This document shows positions 1-8,265 of a stretch of 64,000 bases of DNA, piece after piece. The stretch is from Poriferisodalis sp965215815 (lineage in GTDB: Bacteria; Actinomycetota; Acidimicrobiia; Acidimicrobiales; Poriferisodalaceae): assembly GCF_965215815.1 (NCBI RefSeq), contig NZ_CBDCEO010000013.1, positions 1,364,001 to 1,428,000 on the forward strand. The letters are read 5' to 3'. Position numbers and translations under genes: made by a program. The notes beneath the pieces were generated by a model that had not been told where the DNA came from, searched no databases, and worked only from the letters and a program-made list of their open reading frames with translations. The first letter of the stretch is position 1. Each line of letters opens with the position of its first letter.

Positions 1-2
1 TG

Positions 3-65
3 TTCCTGGTCACGCACCCCATCGTCGCCGACGGTCTGAGGCTCATCGCCCTCATGGCGCGCTAG
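3..65 (+). CDS. 3' end of an unidentified gene cut by the window edge
   Basis: An open frame enters from the left edge and ends at a TAG at 63-65. The visible tail is about 20 residues (ending LRLIALMAR). That is too short to identify a family. It converges on the leftward CWB2 gene, and the strong hairpin at 118-145 could end transcription from both sides. The frame could be chance. Confidence 0.3.
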   Translation, partial: FLVTHPIVADGLRLIALMAR

Positions 66-117
66 GACCCTCCGCGGACACTCCGGCCGGCCTGTTTCTC
101 GCAGCCGGCAACGCGAA

Positions 118-145
118 GAGCCCCGGGACCGAAGTCCCGGGGCTC
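118..145 (-). terminator. Strong GC hairpin terminator
   Basis: A perfect 12-bp inverted repeat, GAGCCCCGGGAC / GTCCCGGGGCTC, has a 4-nt loop. It lies just beyond the leftward CWB2 gene ending at 203 and is close to perfectly symmetric, so it may act in both directions. Very similar hairpins follow the CWB2 genes at 5027, 11482 and 15780. Confidence 0.8.
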
Positions 146-164
146 CTCTCAGCCTTGGCTGTGC

Positions 165-198
165 CGGCTAGGCGGGCAGGCCGCCAGCCGGATCAGTC
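165..198 (-). repeat. Diverged copy of conserved CWB2 3' UTR element
   Basis: On the minus strand this stretch reads CCGGCTGGCGGCCTGCCCGC and matches, with changes, the element after three other CWB2 genes (4975-5015, 14193-14240, 18671-18718). It lies between the stop codon and the terminator hairpin and can fold into a small stem. Confidence 0.6.
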
Positions 199-202
199 AC
201 GG

Positions 203-2752
203 CTACTGAACAGAGGTGCTCACCACGATCCGCGTCTGCGAATCGTCGTTGAGCAGTTCGTTGTCAGTCGAAACCTGGTCTGAGGCTTCGCCGATTTTCG
301 GATCCGCAGCGTTGTCGTTGATGAAGACCAAGACCCACGCGTCGTCGTCGAACCTGACGCTGACGGTCTTGTCCCGGCTGTTGACCCTGACATCGATGTC
401 CAGATCATTGTCGGCGTCCCAAGTGCTCGCCTTGTCGAACACGAACGACCAGTCATTGCCAGCAGCGCCAGCAGCAGCACCGTCCGCGTTCGCCGTGATC
501 CACACCTGGGAATCGGCGGCGATGATTGCGGTTTCGCCGTCGCCGCCTGCGACGGCGTCGGGGATCCGCAGCGCCATGTGGCTCTGGACGCGGCCCACGC
601 CCACGGTGTACTTGGGCTGGCTCATGCGCACCGAAGTCACCTTGGCATCGGTCGGCGGCAGGATCGCTGCCTGTGTGACAGACCGGTTGCGGTTCCCGAA
701 GCCGTCCTCGAACACAGCGTTCTTGACCGTGATCCGGTCACGACGCTCCAAGGTCATCTGCACGCCGTCTTCGTCCACGCCGAGCATCACCCGGTAGGCA
801 CGAACTCGGTGAAGAGGATGAGGATTAATCCGGAAGATCCGCTTGATATCGGCAATGGCGGCGTTGCCATCGCCATCTGCATCGGTCAGTTCCTCGATGC
901 TGGAGGGAAGGATCTCGTTGTCGCCTGCGGCAGAGAACACGATGTCGTTGATCGCTGCCTTGTTGTCGGCGTCGTTGTGGATGAGATCCCTCACGCGGTC
1001 TTCGTCCCGTGTGTTGTCCAAGTCCTTGGGCCGCCAGTCGTCGAACGACACGATGAAGCCGGGCTGGCCGACGAGCGCGAGAATGTTGACGTTCGGGTTG
1101 GTCGTGTCCGGCGGTGTCGTGGGCACGGTCACCGACGCGGGCACCACGTCGCGTTCGTCATCGTTGTCGCCGAGCTTGATGCTCGAATCGGTGATCGAGA
1201 CCGTGTCGCCCTCTTTCAGCGGAGCATCGTCCAACAGCGTCACCTGGATGATGTCCAGGCTGCACTGATTGCCGCCACCGGTGTGGTGCTGGATCGGCAT
1301 CCGAGTCGGCGCGTCGTAGCCGTCGACGTCCGCGCCGAGCGCGCCCAGCCGGGCCGGCGCGCCGTTCACTTCGAGGATGTCGCGGATCTTGGTCTCGACA
1401 TCCTTGGTCGCGATGTCGTCGCTGAAGTGCAGCCAGAACGTCCTGCCCGGATCCGCGGTAGTGATTGCCGGGCTTGCAGCCGCGCGTTCTACGACTGTGC
1501 CCCGCTTGTCGGTGGCCGACAGCGGCCAGTCCGGGTCTTCTGGGCTGCCGCTGATCTTGACGGTGAGCTGATCCTCCGACACGGCCGCAGCGGTCGCGGC
1601 CTCCATGACGCTGTCGCTGATGACAGCGGTGCCGCCGATGGCGACGATGCTCAGGTTGATCTTGTCGCCGTTGGCGTACTCGGCGTCGGTTGCGGCGAGA
1701 TAGTCGCGCACCGACGCGGGCAGCGTGTCGCCCACGATCAGCATCGGGACCAAGTCTCCGCTGTTGGCGTATGTGCTGGCCAGCACCGGCGCCGCGGTGA
1801 CGCCGTCGGGCAGCGCGTCACGGTGTACAAGCGCCACGGTCTCGACCGACACAGGAGCCAGATCTGCCGCGCAGTCGCCGGTCATCAGCTCCGCGATAGC
1901 GACCGAGGTCGCCGCGGGCGTGTCGCCCGCGATGCGTTCGATGTTGTCCACGCCGGCGTCTGTCAGCGCGCTCTCGACATCATCGGACACACTGTCGGTG
2001 CCGCCGATGATCACGACATGCTCGACATCCTCAGCCTCGATGAAATCGGTCGTGGCCGAAGGCAACTCATCGGCCGCGGTCAACAGCACAGGCAGCTGCA
2101 AGCGATGCGCGACCGGACCGACCATCATCGCCCCGGCCAGCGACACATCGCCGCCGTTCGCGAGAATCGCAGCCACGTCTTCGCCGCCGCACCACGAACC
2201 AGAACCGCCCAGCTCCGAAGCAATCGCAGCAGCAGTCGCATACCGATCTTGACCCTCGATGCGGGTCACCGTCGGCTCGTTGGCCAGGGCCTCCATGTCC
2301 TCGAGGACCGAGTCGGCAACAGCAGCGCTGCCGCCCAGGACGTAGACAGTGCCCACGCCGTAGTCCTCGAGGAAGTCAGCCACGCGTCCGTTGAGGCTGT
2401 CAGCGGGCGTCAGCAGCACCGGGGCGTCCAAGAAACCCGCCAGACCGGACACCGAAACGGCGTCGACGAGCGAGACGCCAGAAGCCACAAAGGCTGTCGG
2501 CACGCCGCCGAGACCGCCGCGGCCAGTCGCGAAATTCTCCGCGAGGCGAAGCGCTGTGTCGTAACGGTCACGACCGCCGAACTCACGGGCGTCACCGACG
2601 CCGTCGTCGTTCGTGTCGACGAGCGCTTCGCCAGATGTGTTTGCGGCTTGGGCTGGGGAGCCTGCTACGACCGCAAGCACCGATGCCATGAGCATCGCCG
2701 CCAAGATCGCTGCGAGCGAGCGCCTGCCCCGCCGCTTGTGAGTAGTGTTCAA
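203..2752 (-). CDS. Secreted three-repeat CWB2 cell-wall-binding protein (paralogue 1)
   Basis: This 849-residue exported protein probably attaches non-covalently to wall polymers. It has an Arg-rich N-terminus, a hydrophobic segment and an AQAANT cleavage region near residues 34-39. An EF-hand-like acidic loop (DTNDDGVGDARE) follows. Three CWB2 repeats span roughly residues 55-390, marked by GGRDRYDTA, GQDRYATAA and VLGGSAAV/IIGGTDSV/AIGGTAVI. The C-terminal half looks like beta-rich Ig/SwmB-type domains. The start is TTG at 2752, set by an AAGGAG 10 bases upstream and by identical context in three paralogues. Relative to them it lacks about 100 residues after the VRVNSRDK motif, so its C-terminus is internally deleted. 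The tail still keeps the family SQTRIVVSTSV motif. CWB2 family is secure; the anchoring partner is unknown. Confidence 0.9.
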   Translation of the reverse strand: MNTTHKRRGRRSLAAILAAMLMASVLAVVAGSPAQAANTSGEALVDTNDDGVGDAREFGGRDRYDTALRLAENFATGRGGLGGVPTAFVASGVSLVDAVSVSGLAGFLDAPVLLTPADSLNGRVADFLEDYGVGTVYVLGGSAAVADSVLEDMEALANEPTVTRIEGQDRYATAAAIASELGGSGSWCGGEDVAAILANGGDVSLAGAMMVGPVAHRLQLPVLLTAADELPSATTDFIEAEDVEHVVIIGGTDSVSDDVESALTDAGVDNIERIAGDTPAATSVAIAELMTGDCAADLAPVSVETVALVHRDALPDGVTAAPVLASTYANSGDLVPMLIVGDTLPASVRDYLAATDAEYANGDKINLSIVAIGGTAVISDSVMEAATAAAVSEDQLTVKISGSPEDPDWPLSATDKRGTVVERAAASPAITTADPGRTFWLHFSDDIATKDVETKIRDILEVNGAPARLGALGADVDGYDAPTRMPIQHHTGGGNQCSLDIIQVTLLDDAPLKEGDTVSITDSSIKLGDNDDERDVVPASVTVPTTPPDTTNPNVNILALVGQPGFIVSFDDWRPKDLDNTRDEDRVRDLIHNDADNKAAINDIVFSAAGDNEILPSSIEELTDADGDGNAAIADIKRIFRINPHPLHRVRAYRVMLGVDEDGVQMTLERRDRITVKNAVFEDGFGNRNRSVTQAAILPPTDAKVTSVRMSQPKYTVGVGRVQSHMALRIPDAVAGGDGETAIIAADSQVWITANADGAAAGAAGNDWSFVFDKASTWDADNDLDIDVRVNSRDKTVSVRFDDDAWVLVFINDNAADPKIGEASDQVSTDNELLNDDSQTRIVVSTSVQ

Positions 2753-2947
2753 GGTTCTGTTGCTCCTTGTTCGGCTCGGACAGGCCGAAATCGGGTGCTG
2801 AAACAGACCGAGATCACTTCATGGCAGACGCCATTTGTTGTGGGTTCTTGAGGTGTTCGCCGGCCGACATCCCGGTGTTTTGGGTGATCACCGGCGGCGA
2901 AGAGCGGTCAGGCAATTTCGCCCGGTTCGGTCCGCGCACCGTGCTCG

Positions 2948-3946
2948 CTAGGCGGTATCGAGTTCTCGTACCGCTGCGATGGCGTCCTCGAAGGTGGGGG
3001 CAGCACCCCAGACGGTCAATTCGACGGCGTTCGCGAAGCCTTCGCTGAGAGCCGTGTTGGCGTCGGTGCCGAGCTTGAAGGCGGGACTGGCCCCGTACCC
3101 TTCATCGGGGCGCGGCACCGGTGTGCGTATTCCGGCTGCTGCTCGTTGCCCCAGCTGCGGAACGCGTTCGCGGATCGCATCCGCGTGCTCGGAGCCTGCG
3201 AGGGCCCAGAGGTCATAGAGGTCGCGGCCTCTGTCGACCATGCCCTGGAGGTCGCCCGTGACGGCTCGACGGTGCATCGCGTCGAGCTTGTTGGCGGCGG
3301 TCCATTCGGGGCGCACGCACGCAATGCGGAAGCCGCCGACTTCGGGATGCTCAGCTGAGAGATCGACGCCGGAGTGAATCGCGATCAGCGAGTTCACCCC
3401 TTGAGCCGTCACGAGGCCGTCGTCAGGTCCTTCTAGTGCGGTCTCGACCCTCAGGAACCCCGGCTTGCCCGCCAGATCGATGGCGGTCGTCCTCACATGG
3501 CGTCCCAGGGTGCTGCGACCGGCCGCTTCGACGGACTCGCACATCGCTGTGCTGATGCGACGATGGACTGCTGCGAACGCGTTCACGGACAGCGGCTCGT
3601 CCGCGAACAGGTTCCCGTCGATGTCCTCGGAGTAGCGCTCCGCCACCCGCCACGCGGCGGTCAACGACGTGCCGCCGCCGAACGCCCATCGACCGACTCG
3701 ACGATCGGGCTGTCTCGCATTGCGCGCAGGCACCACGACCTCGCCGTCCTCCAACAGCACGGACCGCACGCCGTGCAGCGCCCGCACCAGCCAGTAGTCA
3801 TGAACCACCTGGCCGACCTCGAGACCAGTCGCGGCCGCCGTCGCATGGGTCGCCTCAGCGAATCTCTGCCGGTCCGAAGCCAAGCCCGACAGGGCGAACG
3901 GCATCACTCTCGCGAGCGAGTCGTCCGAAAGCGCACGGTCCTGCAT
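2948..3946 (-). CDS. abiEii: AbiEii/AbiGii-family nucleotidyltransferase toxin
   Basis: 332 residues. The AbiEii hallmark GGTSL (near residue 91) is followed by RYSEDIDGNLF (near 104), the nucleotidyltransferase motif with the acidic pair that binds metal and NTP. The later KLDAMHRRA and RGRDLYDLWAL motifs are typical of the family's C-terminal half. AbiEii proteins are growth-inhibiting toxins in type IV toxin-antitoxin and phage abortive-infection systems. It lies 24 bp downstream of an AbiEi-like gene on the same strand, the usual order. Catalytic motifs look intact. An active role is inference. Confidence 0.85.
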   Translation of the reverse strand: MQDRALSDDSLARVMPFALSGLASDRQRFAEATHATAAATGLEVGQVVHDYWLVRALHGVRSVLLEDGEVVVPARNARQPDRRVGRWAFGGGTSLTAAWRVAERYSEDIDGNLFADEPLSVNAFAAVHRRISTAMCESVEAAGRSTLGRHVRTTAIDLAGKPGFLRVETALEGPDDGLVTAQGVNSLIAIHSGVDLSAEHPEVGGFRIACVRPEWTAANKLDAMHRRAVTGDLQGMVDRGRDLYDLWALAGSEHADAIRERVPQLGQRAAAGIRTPVPRPDEGYGASPAFKLGTDANTALSEGFANAVELTVWGAAPTFEDAIAAVRELDTA

Positions 3947-3970
3947 CAGCGGTCGCCGCGCCGCACGGCT

Positions 3971-4618
3971 CTAGCGCGCACAGCGTGCCAGCGCGTCGCA
4001 GACCTCGCCTATGCGCTCATGGAACACTCTGGGATGGTTGAGCTCTGCCTGGGCGGCCCACCTGATCGCGTCGGCCCGCAGCGTCGGCCGAGGGAGGCCG
4101 AGCCGCTCATGGACCTCGCCCGACTCGATCGACCTGACCGCATCGCTCCACGGGCACGACTCCATCTGCCCGAAGAAGCGGTTCGCCTCCAGCAGCGTCA
4201 CCTCGCCGGCCGACAGCTCCGACCGTCGAGAATTGCTCCGGCGGCTGAACCCGAAACGCGGCCAGGGCGACGTGGGCGGACGTCCCAAGGTAGCGAAGTC
4301 GAACCTGCTGGGCAGCTGAAGGCTCCACCCGACCCGGTTGAGGGCGAACAAGCGCGCACCGCCGCCTCCCGGCCCTGCAAGCTTCAGCGCGCCCCGCACG
4401 TGGTCGCTGAACGGCGGCCTGAAATCGTCGTCCTCGTGCCACAGCTTGCAATAGAAGCCCTGCATCTCGCGGTGGACGGGGCTGGTGCCGTCTGCCGCGA
4501 GCCGGCTCAGAAGCGGCCGCACGACATCGGATCTTCCCGGCACCTCCGATGCGAAGAAGAACTCGCCGCCCCGCAGATCGCGAAGCCATGCTCGGGCCAG
4601 CGAAGTCGCCGTGGGCAT
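3971..4618 (-). CDS. abiEi: AbiEi-like antitoxin / transcriptional regulator
   Basis: 215 residues immediately upstream of the AbiEii toxin gene. The N-terminal region (FFFASEVPGRSDVVRPLLSR, about residues 20-40) looks like the winged-helix part of AbiEi antitoxins. The middle contains ALNRVGWSLQLP, like the AbiEi C-terminal domain. AbiEi proteins neutralise the toxin and repress their own operon. The assignment rests on position and general resemblance more than on an unmistakable motif. The start is ATG preceded by GTGAGG. Confidence 0.7.
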   Translation of the reverse strand: MPTATSLARAWLRDLRGGEFFFASEVPGRSDVVRPLLSRLAADGTSPVHREMQGFYCKLWHEDDDFRPPFSDHVRGALKLAGPGGGGARLFALNRVGWSLQLPSRFDFATLGRPPTSPWPRFGFSRRSNSRRSELSAGEVTLLEANRFFGQMESCPWSDAVRSIESGEVHERLGLPRPTLRADAIRWAAQAELNHPRVFHERIGEVCDALARCAR

Positions 4619-4923
4619 GACCTCACGCTAGGCCGGCAACCCAACAAATGCAACATATTCAGTCAAGGTGCCGGAGTGATCCCAAGGGCGCCGACGCGAC
4701 CCGAGCCGCGCCTCGCGCCCCAACCGGGGCACCCTCAACCCCTGCCGCCCAGCACGCCATCTCCGAAACCGCGCCCGCAAACGCCCGGTCCCGCCGCGCG
4801 ATGATGCCAACCGGACCTCCTGCGCCGACCGCCCCCAATTTCTCGGAACTTCCATTCAAACGAGTCGAAGCGACCGACCCCGACACCATCGAGGAAGACA
4901 CAACTCGGGCGCAGACGCGAAAA
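4619..4923. other. Intergenic region upstream of abiEi
   Basis: About 300 bases without a supported gene. The half nearest abiEi is locally AT-rich and, on the minus strand, holds a TTGACT hexamer near 4663-4668 that could be part of the abiE promoter. No convincing -10 was paired with it. The rest is GC-rich spacer leading to the next terminator. Confidence 0.4.
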
Positions 4924-4949
4924 GCCCCGGGGCGCAAACCCCGGGGCTC
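4924..4949 (-). terminator. GC hairpin terminator of CWB2 paralogue 2
   Basis: Perfect 10-bp arms AGCCCCGGGG / CCCCGGGGCT with a 6-nt loop lie downstream of the leftward CWB2 gene ending at 5027. It is the same design as at 118, 14259 and 18737. Confidence 0.8.
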
Positions 4950-4974
4950 CTCGTTGTTGGTCTTCACCGACCCG

Positions 4975-5015
4975 GTGGGCAGGCCACCAATCGGTTCAGT
5001 TCAACTGTGCAGCTA
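4975..5015 (-). repeat. Conserved CWB2 3' UTR element (copy A)
   Basis: On the minus strand it begins AGCTGCACAGTTGAACTGAA and continues CCGATTGGTGGCCTGCCCACC. It is nearly identical to the element after the CWB2 genes at 14193 and 18671 and to an orphan copy at 22561. It contains a short stem (TTGGTGG with CCCACC). Confidence 0.85.
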
Positions 5016-5026
5016 GCTCTCCAGAC

Positions 5027-7879
5027 CTAACTGTCGGAAGCCGGTTTTTCCGGAGCGTCGACGCTGCTGCTCACACGGATGCGATGCTGCGAAGCGGCGT
5101 TGTGCTTCTCATCCTCGTCCGTGTCCTCGTCGTCGGTGAACCCGACAGCTACCGCAGGCACTGCGTCAGCTGCCTCGTCCTCGTCCGTGTCTGCATCGTC
5201 GACGACTACATTGGCACCAGCCACAGTTGTGACGAGGTCACGGCTCATCGGCAGGTGCTTCACGTTCGTCGTCAACAGGCTGTACGTCGCCATCGTCGTC
5301 GGTATGGAGTTGTCAGGTACGTCGAGACCGCTCACGGTCAGCTCCGTGTCCTGATCGGAACTTGGCGTGGCAAGATCGAGGTTGAACCCGTTACTGCCGA
5401 ACAACTCGCCCCGGTCAGGTGCAGTTCCACCGGCAGGCGTGTTCCGCTCGATGGTGTCTGCGAACACGTCGCCGAACAGCTGGGCGTCCAAGATCGCATC
5501 AACGAATCCGTTAAAGCGCACCTGGATCGCGACCCTGGTCGCACCGCCGCGCAACTTCGACGTGATCTGACGGTCCAAGGCACCGATCGGCATCTCATCG
5601 TTGACGTCTTTGCCGAGGCACGGATTGGCGCTGTCGGTGGTCGTGCCGTTCGTCGCGGTGAACATGGCAGCGAAAGCGCTGTTGTCGTGGAGTGCATCGA
5701 CCAGGTCGTTGTACTTCGGCACGCCGTTGTTGAAGCGGACGCTCACGATCTTGTCACGGCTGTTCACCCTGACATCGATTTCGAGGTCCTTGTCCTTCTT
5801 CCAAGTGCTCGCCTTGTCGTACACGATCGACCAGTCGTTGCCGGCTGCACCAGCAGCAGCACCATCCGCGTTGGCAGCGATGCTGACAGAGGCATCGGCG
5901 CTGACAACATCGTCGTGAACGGTAACGGTTGCGTGGTCGCTGTGGTTCGGATTGCTCATGAGCACCGAGACGATCTTCGGGTTCTCCGGCGGCACGACCG
6001 CGGTGAGCGACACCGGACGGTTCTTGTTGCCTGCGGCATCTTCGAAGACGTTGCCCTTGACGGTGATGCGATCGCCCCTCTCCAAGACCTGATTGCTATC
6101 AAGGTCGATCGTGAAGCTCGTAGTGCCGTCGATGCTTTCGGTGAAGTCGGGGACCTCGTTGTCGCCGTCGGCGTCGAACGCGATGTCATCCTGATCGAAG
6201 GCCTCAGCTTGGGCCTCGTCGGGCACGTAGGAGATGGCGCTGCTGGACGGGTCGCTCACGCTCACCGTGAAGCTCTCCAAGCCGACGATCGCCTGAATGG
6301 TGACCACCGGACGGTCGCGGTCGACCGTTGCAGCGGGCACTGTCTTGGATGTCGGAGCAACCGTTCGCTGATCTTCTCTGTCGCCGAGCTTGATGCTCGA
6401 ACTCTCCACCGAGACGGTGTCACCGGCCTTGAGCTCCACAGTGGCGGCATCGTCCAACGTCACCATGACAACCTTGCGGTTGCACTCGGTCGCCGATGAG
6501 GTGTGCACGACCGCGGCCGGATCCCTGGTGTCAGCGCCTAGACGTGCTGGCGCACCGTTCACATCGACGATGTCGCGGATCTTGTCGTCCAGTCCCTCAG
6601 GCGAGACGTTGTCGCTGAAGTGCAGGTAAAACGTCGCCCCTGGCGCCAGCGCAGCATCGGCATCGTCAGCGGAGCCGCTGATGCTCACCGTCAGCCCTCC
6701 GGCTGAAGCAGCAGCAGTCAACGCGGCTTCCATGACGCTGTCGCTCACGGCGGCAGTGCCGCCGATTGCCACGACGGCCATGTTGACCTTGTCGCCCTCC
6801 TCGTCTTCGACGGGTGTGGCCCTCAGGTAGTCACGCACTGATGCGGGCAGTGTGTCGCCCACGATCAGAATCGGGACCAGGTCGCCGTTGTTGGCATAGG
6901 TGCTCGACAGCACCGGTGCGGCGGTCACGCCGTCAGGCAGCGCATCGCGGTGCACCAGTGCCACGGTTTCGGTCGCCACCGGCGCCAGGTCGGCCTCGCA
7001 GTCACCAGTCATCAGCTCAGCAAGAGCCACCGACGTTGCTGCGGGGGTGTCGCCTGCGATGCGGTCCACGTTGTCCACGCCTGCGTCGGAGAGTGCGGCC
7101 TCGACCTCTTCAGAGATGCTGTCGGTGCCGCCGATGATGACGATCTGCTCGACATCCTCAGACTCGATGAAGTCGGTCGTGGCTGTGGGCAGCTCGTCGG
7201 CTGCGGTCATCAGCATCGGCAACTGCAGGCGGTGAGCGATCGGTCCGGCAATGACCGCGTTGATCAACTCTTCTGCGTTGCCGCTCACCAGGAGCGCTGC
7301 GACTTCGTCGCCGCCGCACCACGAGGCCGAGCCGCCGAGCTTTGAAGCAATGGCAGCAGCCGTGGCATACCGATCGGCACCCTCGATGCGGGACACCGTC
7401 GGTTCGTTGGCGAGGGCCTCCATGTCCTCGAGGACCGAGTCGGCAACAGCAGCGCTGCCGCCCAGGACGTAGATGTTGTCCACGCCGTAGTCCTCGATGA
7501 AATCGGCCACGCCTCCATGCAGGCTGTCAGACGGCGTCAGCATCACCGGCGCGTCCATGAAGCCTGCCAGGCCTGACACCGACACGGCGTCGACCAGCGT
7601 GTGGCCAGAAGCCACAAATGCGGTCGGGACACCGCCCAATCCGCCTCGTCCGGTCGCGAAGTTCTTCGCGAGGCTGAGCGCCGTGTCATAGCGGTCGCGG
7701 CCGCCGAACTCCCGGGCGTCAGGGACGCCGTCGTCGTTCGTGTCGACTAGCGCCTCGTTAGATGTGTTTGCGGCTTGGGCTGGGGAGCCTGCTACGACCG
7801 CCAGCACCGATGCCATCAGCATCGCCGCCAGGATCGCTGCGAGCGAGCGCCTGCCCCGCCGCTTGTGAGTAGTGTTCAA
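5027..7879 (-). CDS. Secreted three-repeat CWB2 cell-wall-binding protein (paralogue 2)
   Basis: About 950 residues from the TTG start at 7879. The open frame extends further upstream, but the TTG has the same AAGGAG-N10-TTGAACAC context as its three closest paralogues and opens the signal peptide. Features in order are the signal peptide, an EF-hand-like loop DTNDDGVPDARE, three CWB2 repeats (GGRDRYDTA, GADRYATAA, then a degenerate third), and beta-rich domains including the shared ADGAAAGAAGNDW motif. A C-terminal region of acidic Asp/Glu tracts precedes the conserved SQHRIRVSSSV tail. It is the longest of the four TTG-start paralogues. Downstream lie the shared 3' UTR and terminator. The role, inferred, is a wall-associated surface protein. 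Confidence 0.9.
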   Translation of the reverse strand: MNTTHKRRGRRSLAAILAAMLMASVLAVVAGSPAQAANTSNEALVDTNDDGVPDAREFGGRDRYDTALSLAKNFATGRGGLGGVPTAFVASGHTLVDAVSVSGLAGFMDAPVMLTPSDSLHGGVADFIEDYGVDNIYVLGGSAAVADSVLEDMEALANEPTVSRIEGADRYATAAAIASKLGGSASWCGGDEVAALLVSGNAEELINAVIAGPIAHRLQLPMLMTAADELPTATTDFIESEDVEQIVIIGGTDSISEEVEAALSDAGVDNVDRIAGDTPAATSVALAELMTGDCEADLAPVATETVALVHRDALPDGVTAAPVLSSTYANNGDLVPILIVGDTLPASVRDYLRATPVEDEEGDKVNMAVVAIGGTAAVSDSVMEAALTAAASAGGLTVSISGSADDADAALAPGATFYLHFSDNVSPEGLDDKIRDIVDVNGAPARLGADTRDPAAVVHTSSATECNRKVVMVTLDDAATVELKAGDTVSVESSSIKLGDREDQRTVAPTSKTVPAATVDRDRPVVTIQAIVGLESFTVSVSDPSSSAISYVPDEAQAEAFDQDDIAFDADGDNEVPDFTESIDGTTSFTIDLDSNQVLERGDRITVKGNVFEDAAGNKNRPVSLTAVVPPENPKIVSVLMSNPNHSDHATVTVHDDVVSADASVSIAANADGAAAGAAGNDWSIVYDKASTWKKDKDLEIDVRVNSRDKIVSVRFNNGVPKYNDLVDALHDNSAFAAMFTATNGTTTDSANPCLGKDVNDEMPIGALDRQITSKLRGGATRVAIQVRFNGFVDAILDAQLFGDVFADTIERNTPAGGTAPDRGELFGSNGFNLDLATPSSDQDTELTVSGLDVPDNSIPTTMATYSLLTTNVKHLPMSRDLVTTVAGANVVVDDADTDEDEAADAVPAVAVGFTDDEDTDEDEKHNAASQHRIRVSSSVDAPEKPASDS

Positions 7880-8265
7880 GGTTCTGTTGCTCCTTGTTCT
7901 GTACGACGGGGGGTTTTCCCGCTGTATGCAATGTCTAACCCTGAGACGCCGCAGTTTGTGACAGCGCCGACCGGAGAAAGGGTCCGACCCCAAGGTTTCC
8001 CCGGAGGCGGACCCAACCCATCGACCCAAGTGCTAGATCAGAAACAGTGTAACTGCGGGAAACGCCGCTCGATAGGGGGAATTTCCGCGGGCTGAAGCTG
8101 GATCGCAGGCGGGGCGGCGCGAAGCGACTCAGAGCACGCTGGGGATCAGGCCCAGGTGCGCCAAAAAGATCTCTGCCGCAACTGTCGCGCCGATGCCGAC
8201 TACCCAGCGATGCTGCCGCTGTGGCGAGCTGGGCGGTGACGACGTGGGCCAGCGCAGTCTCCCGG
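7880..8265. other. Leader/promoter region of CWB2 paralogue 2
   Basis: About 385 bases between the AlbA_2 gene and the CWB2 start. The end nearest the CWB2 gene carries the conserved GAACAAGGAG leader. The end nearest the regulator contains a possible remnant of a small membrane protein, listed separately. No promoter could be fixed with confidence. Confidence 0.4.
8129..8230 (-). pseudogene. Possible remnant of a small coiled-coil membrane protein (3' end)
   Basis: A minus-strand frame ending TGA at 8129-8131 reads RWVVGIGATVAAEI followed by FLAHLGLIPSVL. That pattern, a basic residue then one hydrophobic helix, resembles the C-terminus of the small protein at 18830-19105 (RRWVTAAAVFIAVEIAAVEA). 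No start or coiled-coil part remains. Weak evidence. Confidence 0.25.

Noticed and set aside
578..2851. 757-residue plus-strand open frame opposite the first CWB2 gene
   Set aside because: Low-complexity, Arg/His/Val-rich translation with no start context or motifs; it is the antisense shadow of a GC-rich gene whose own frame has clear CWB2 motifs.
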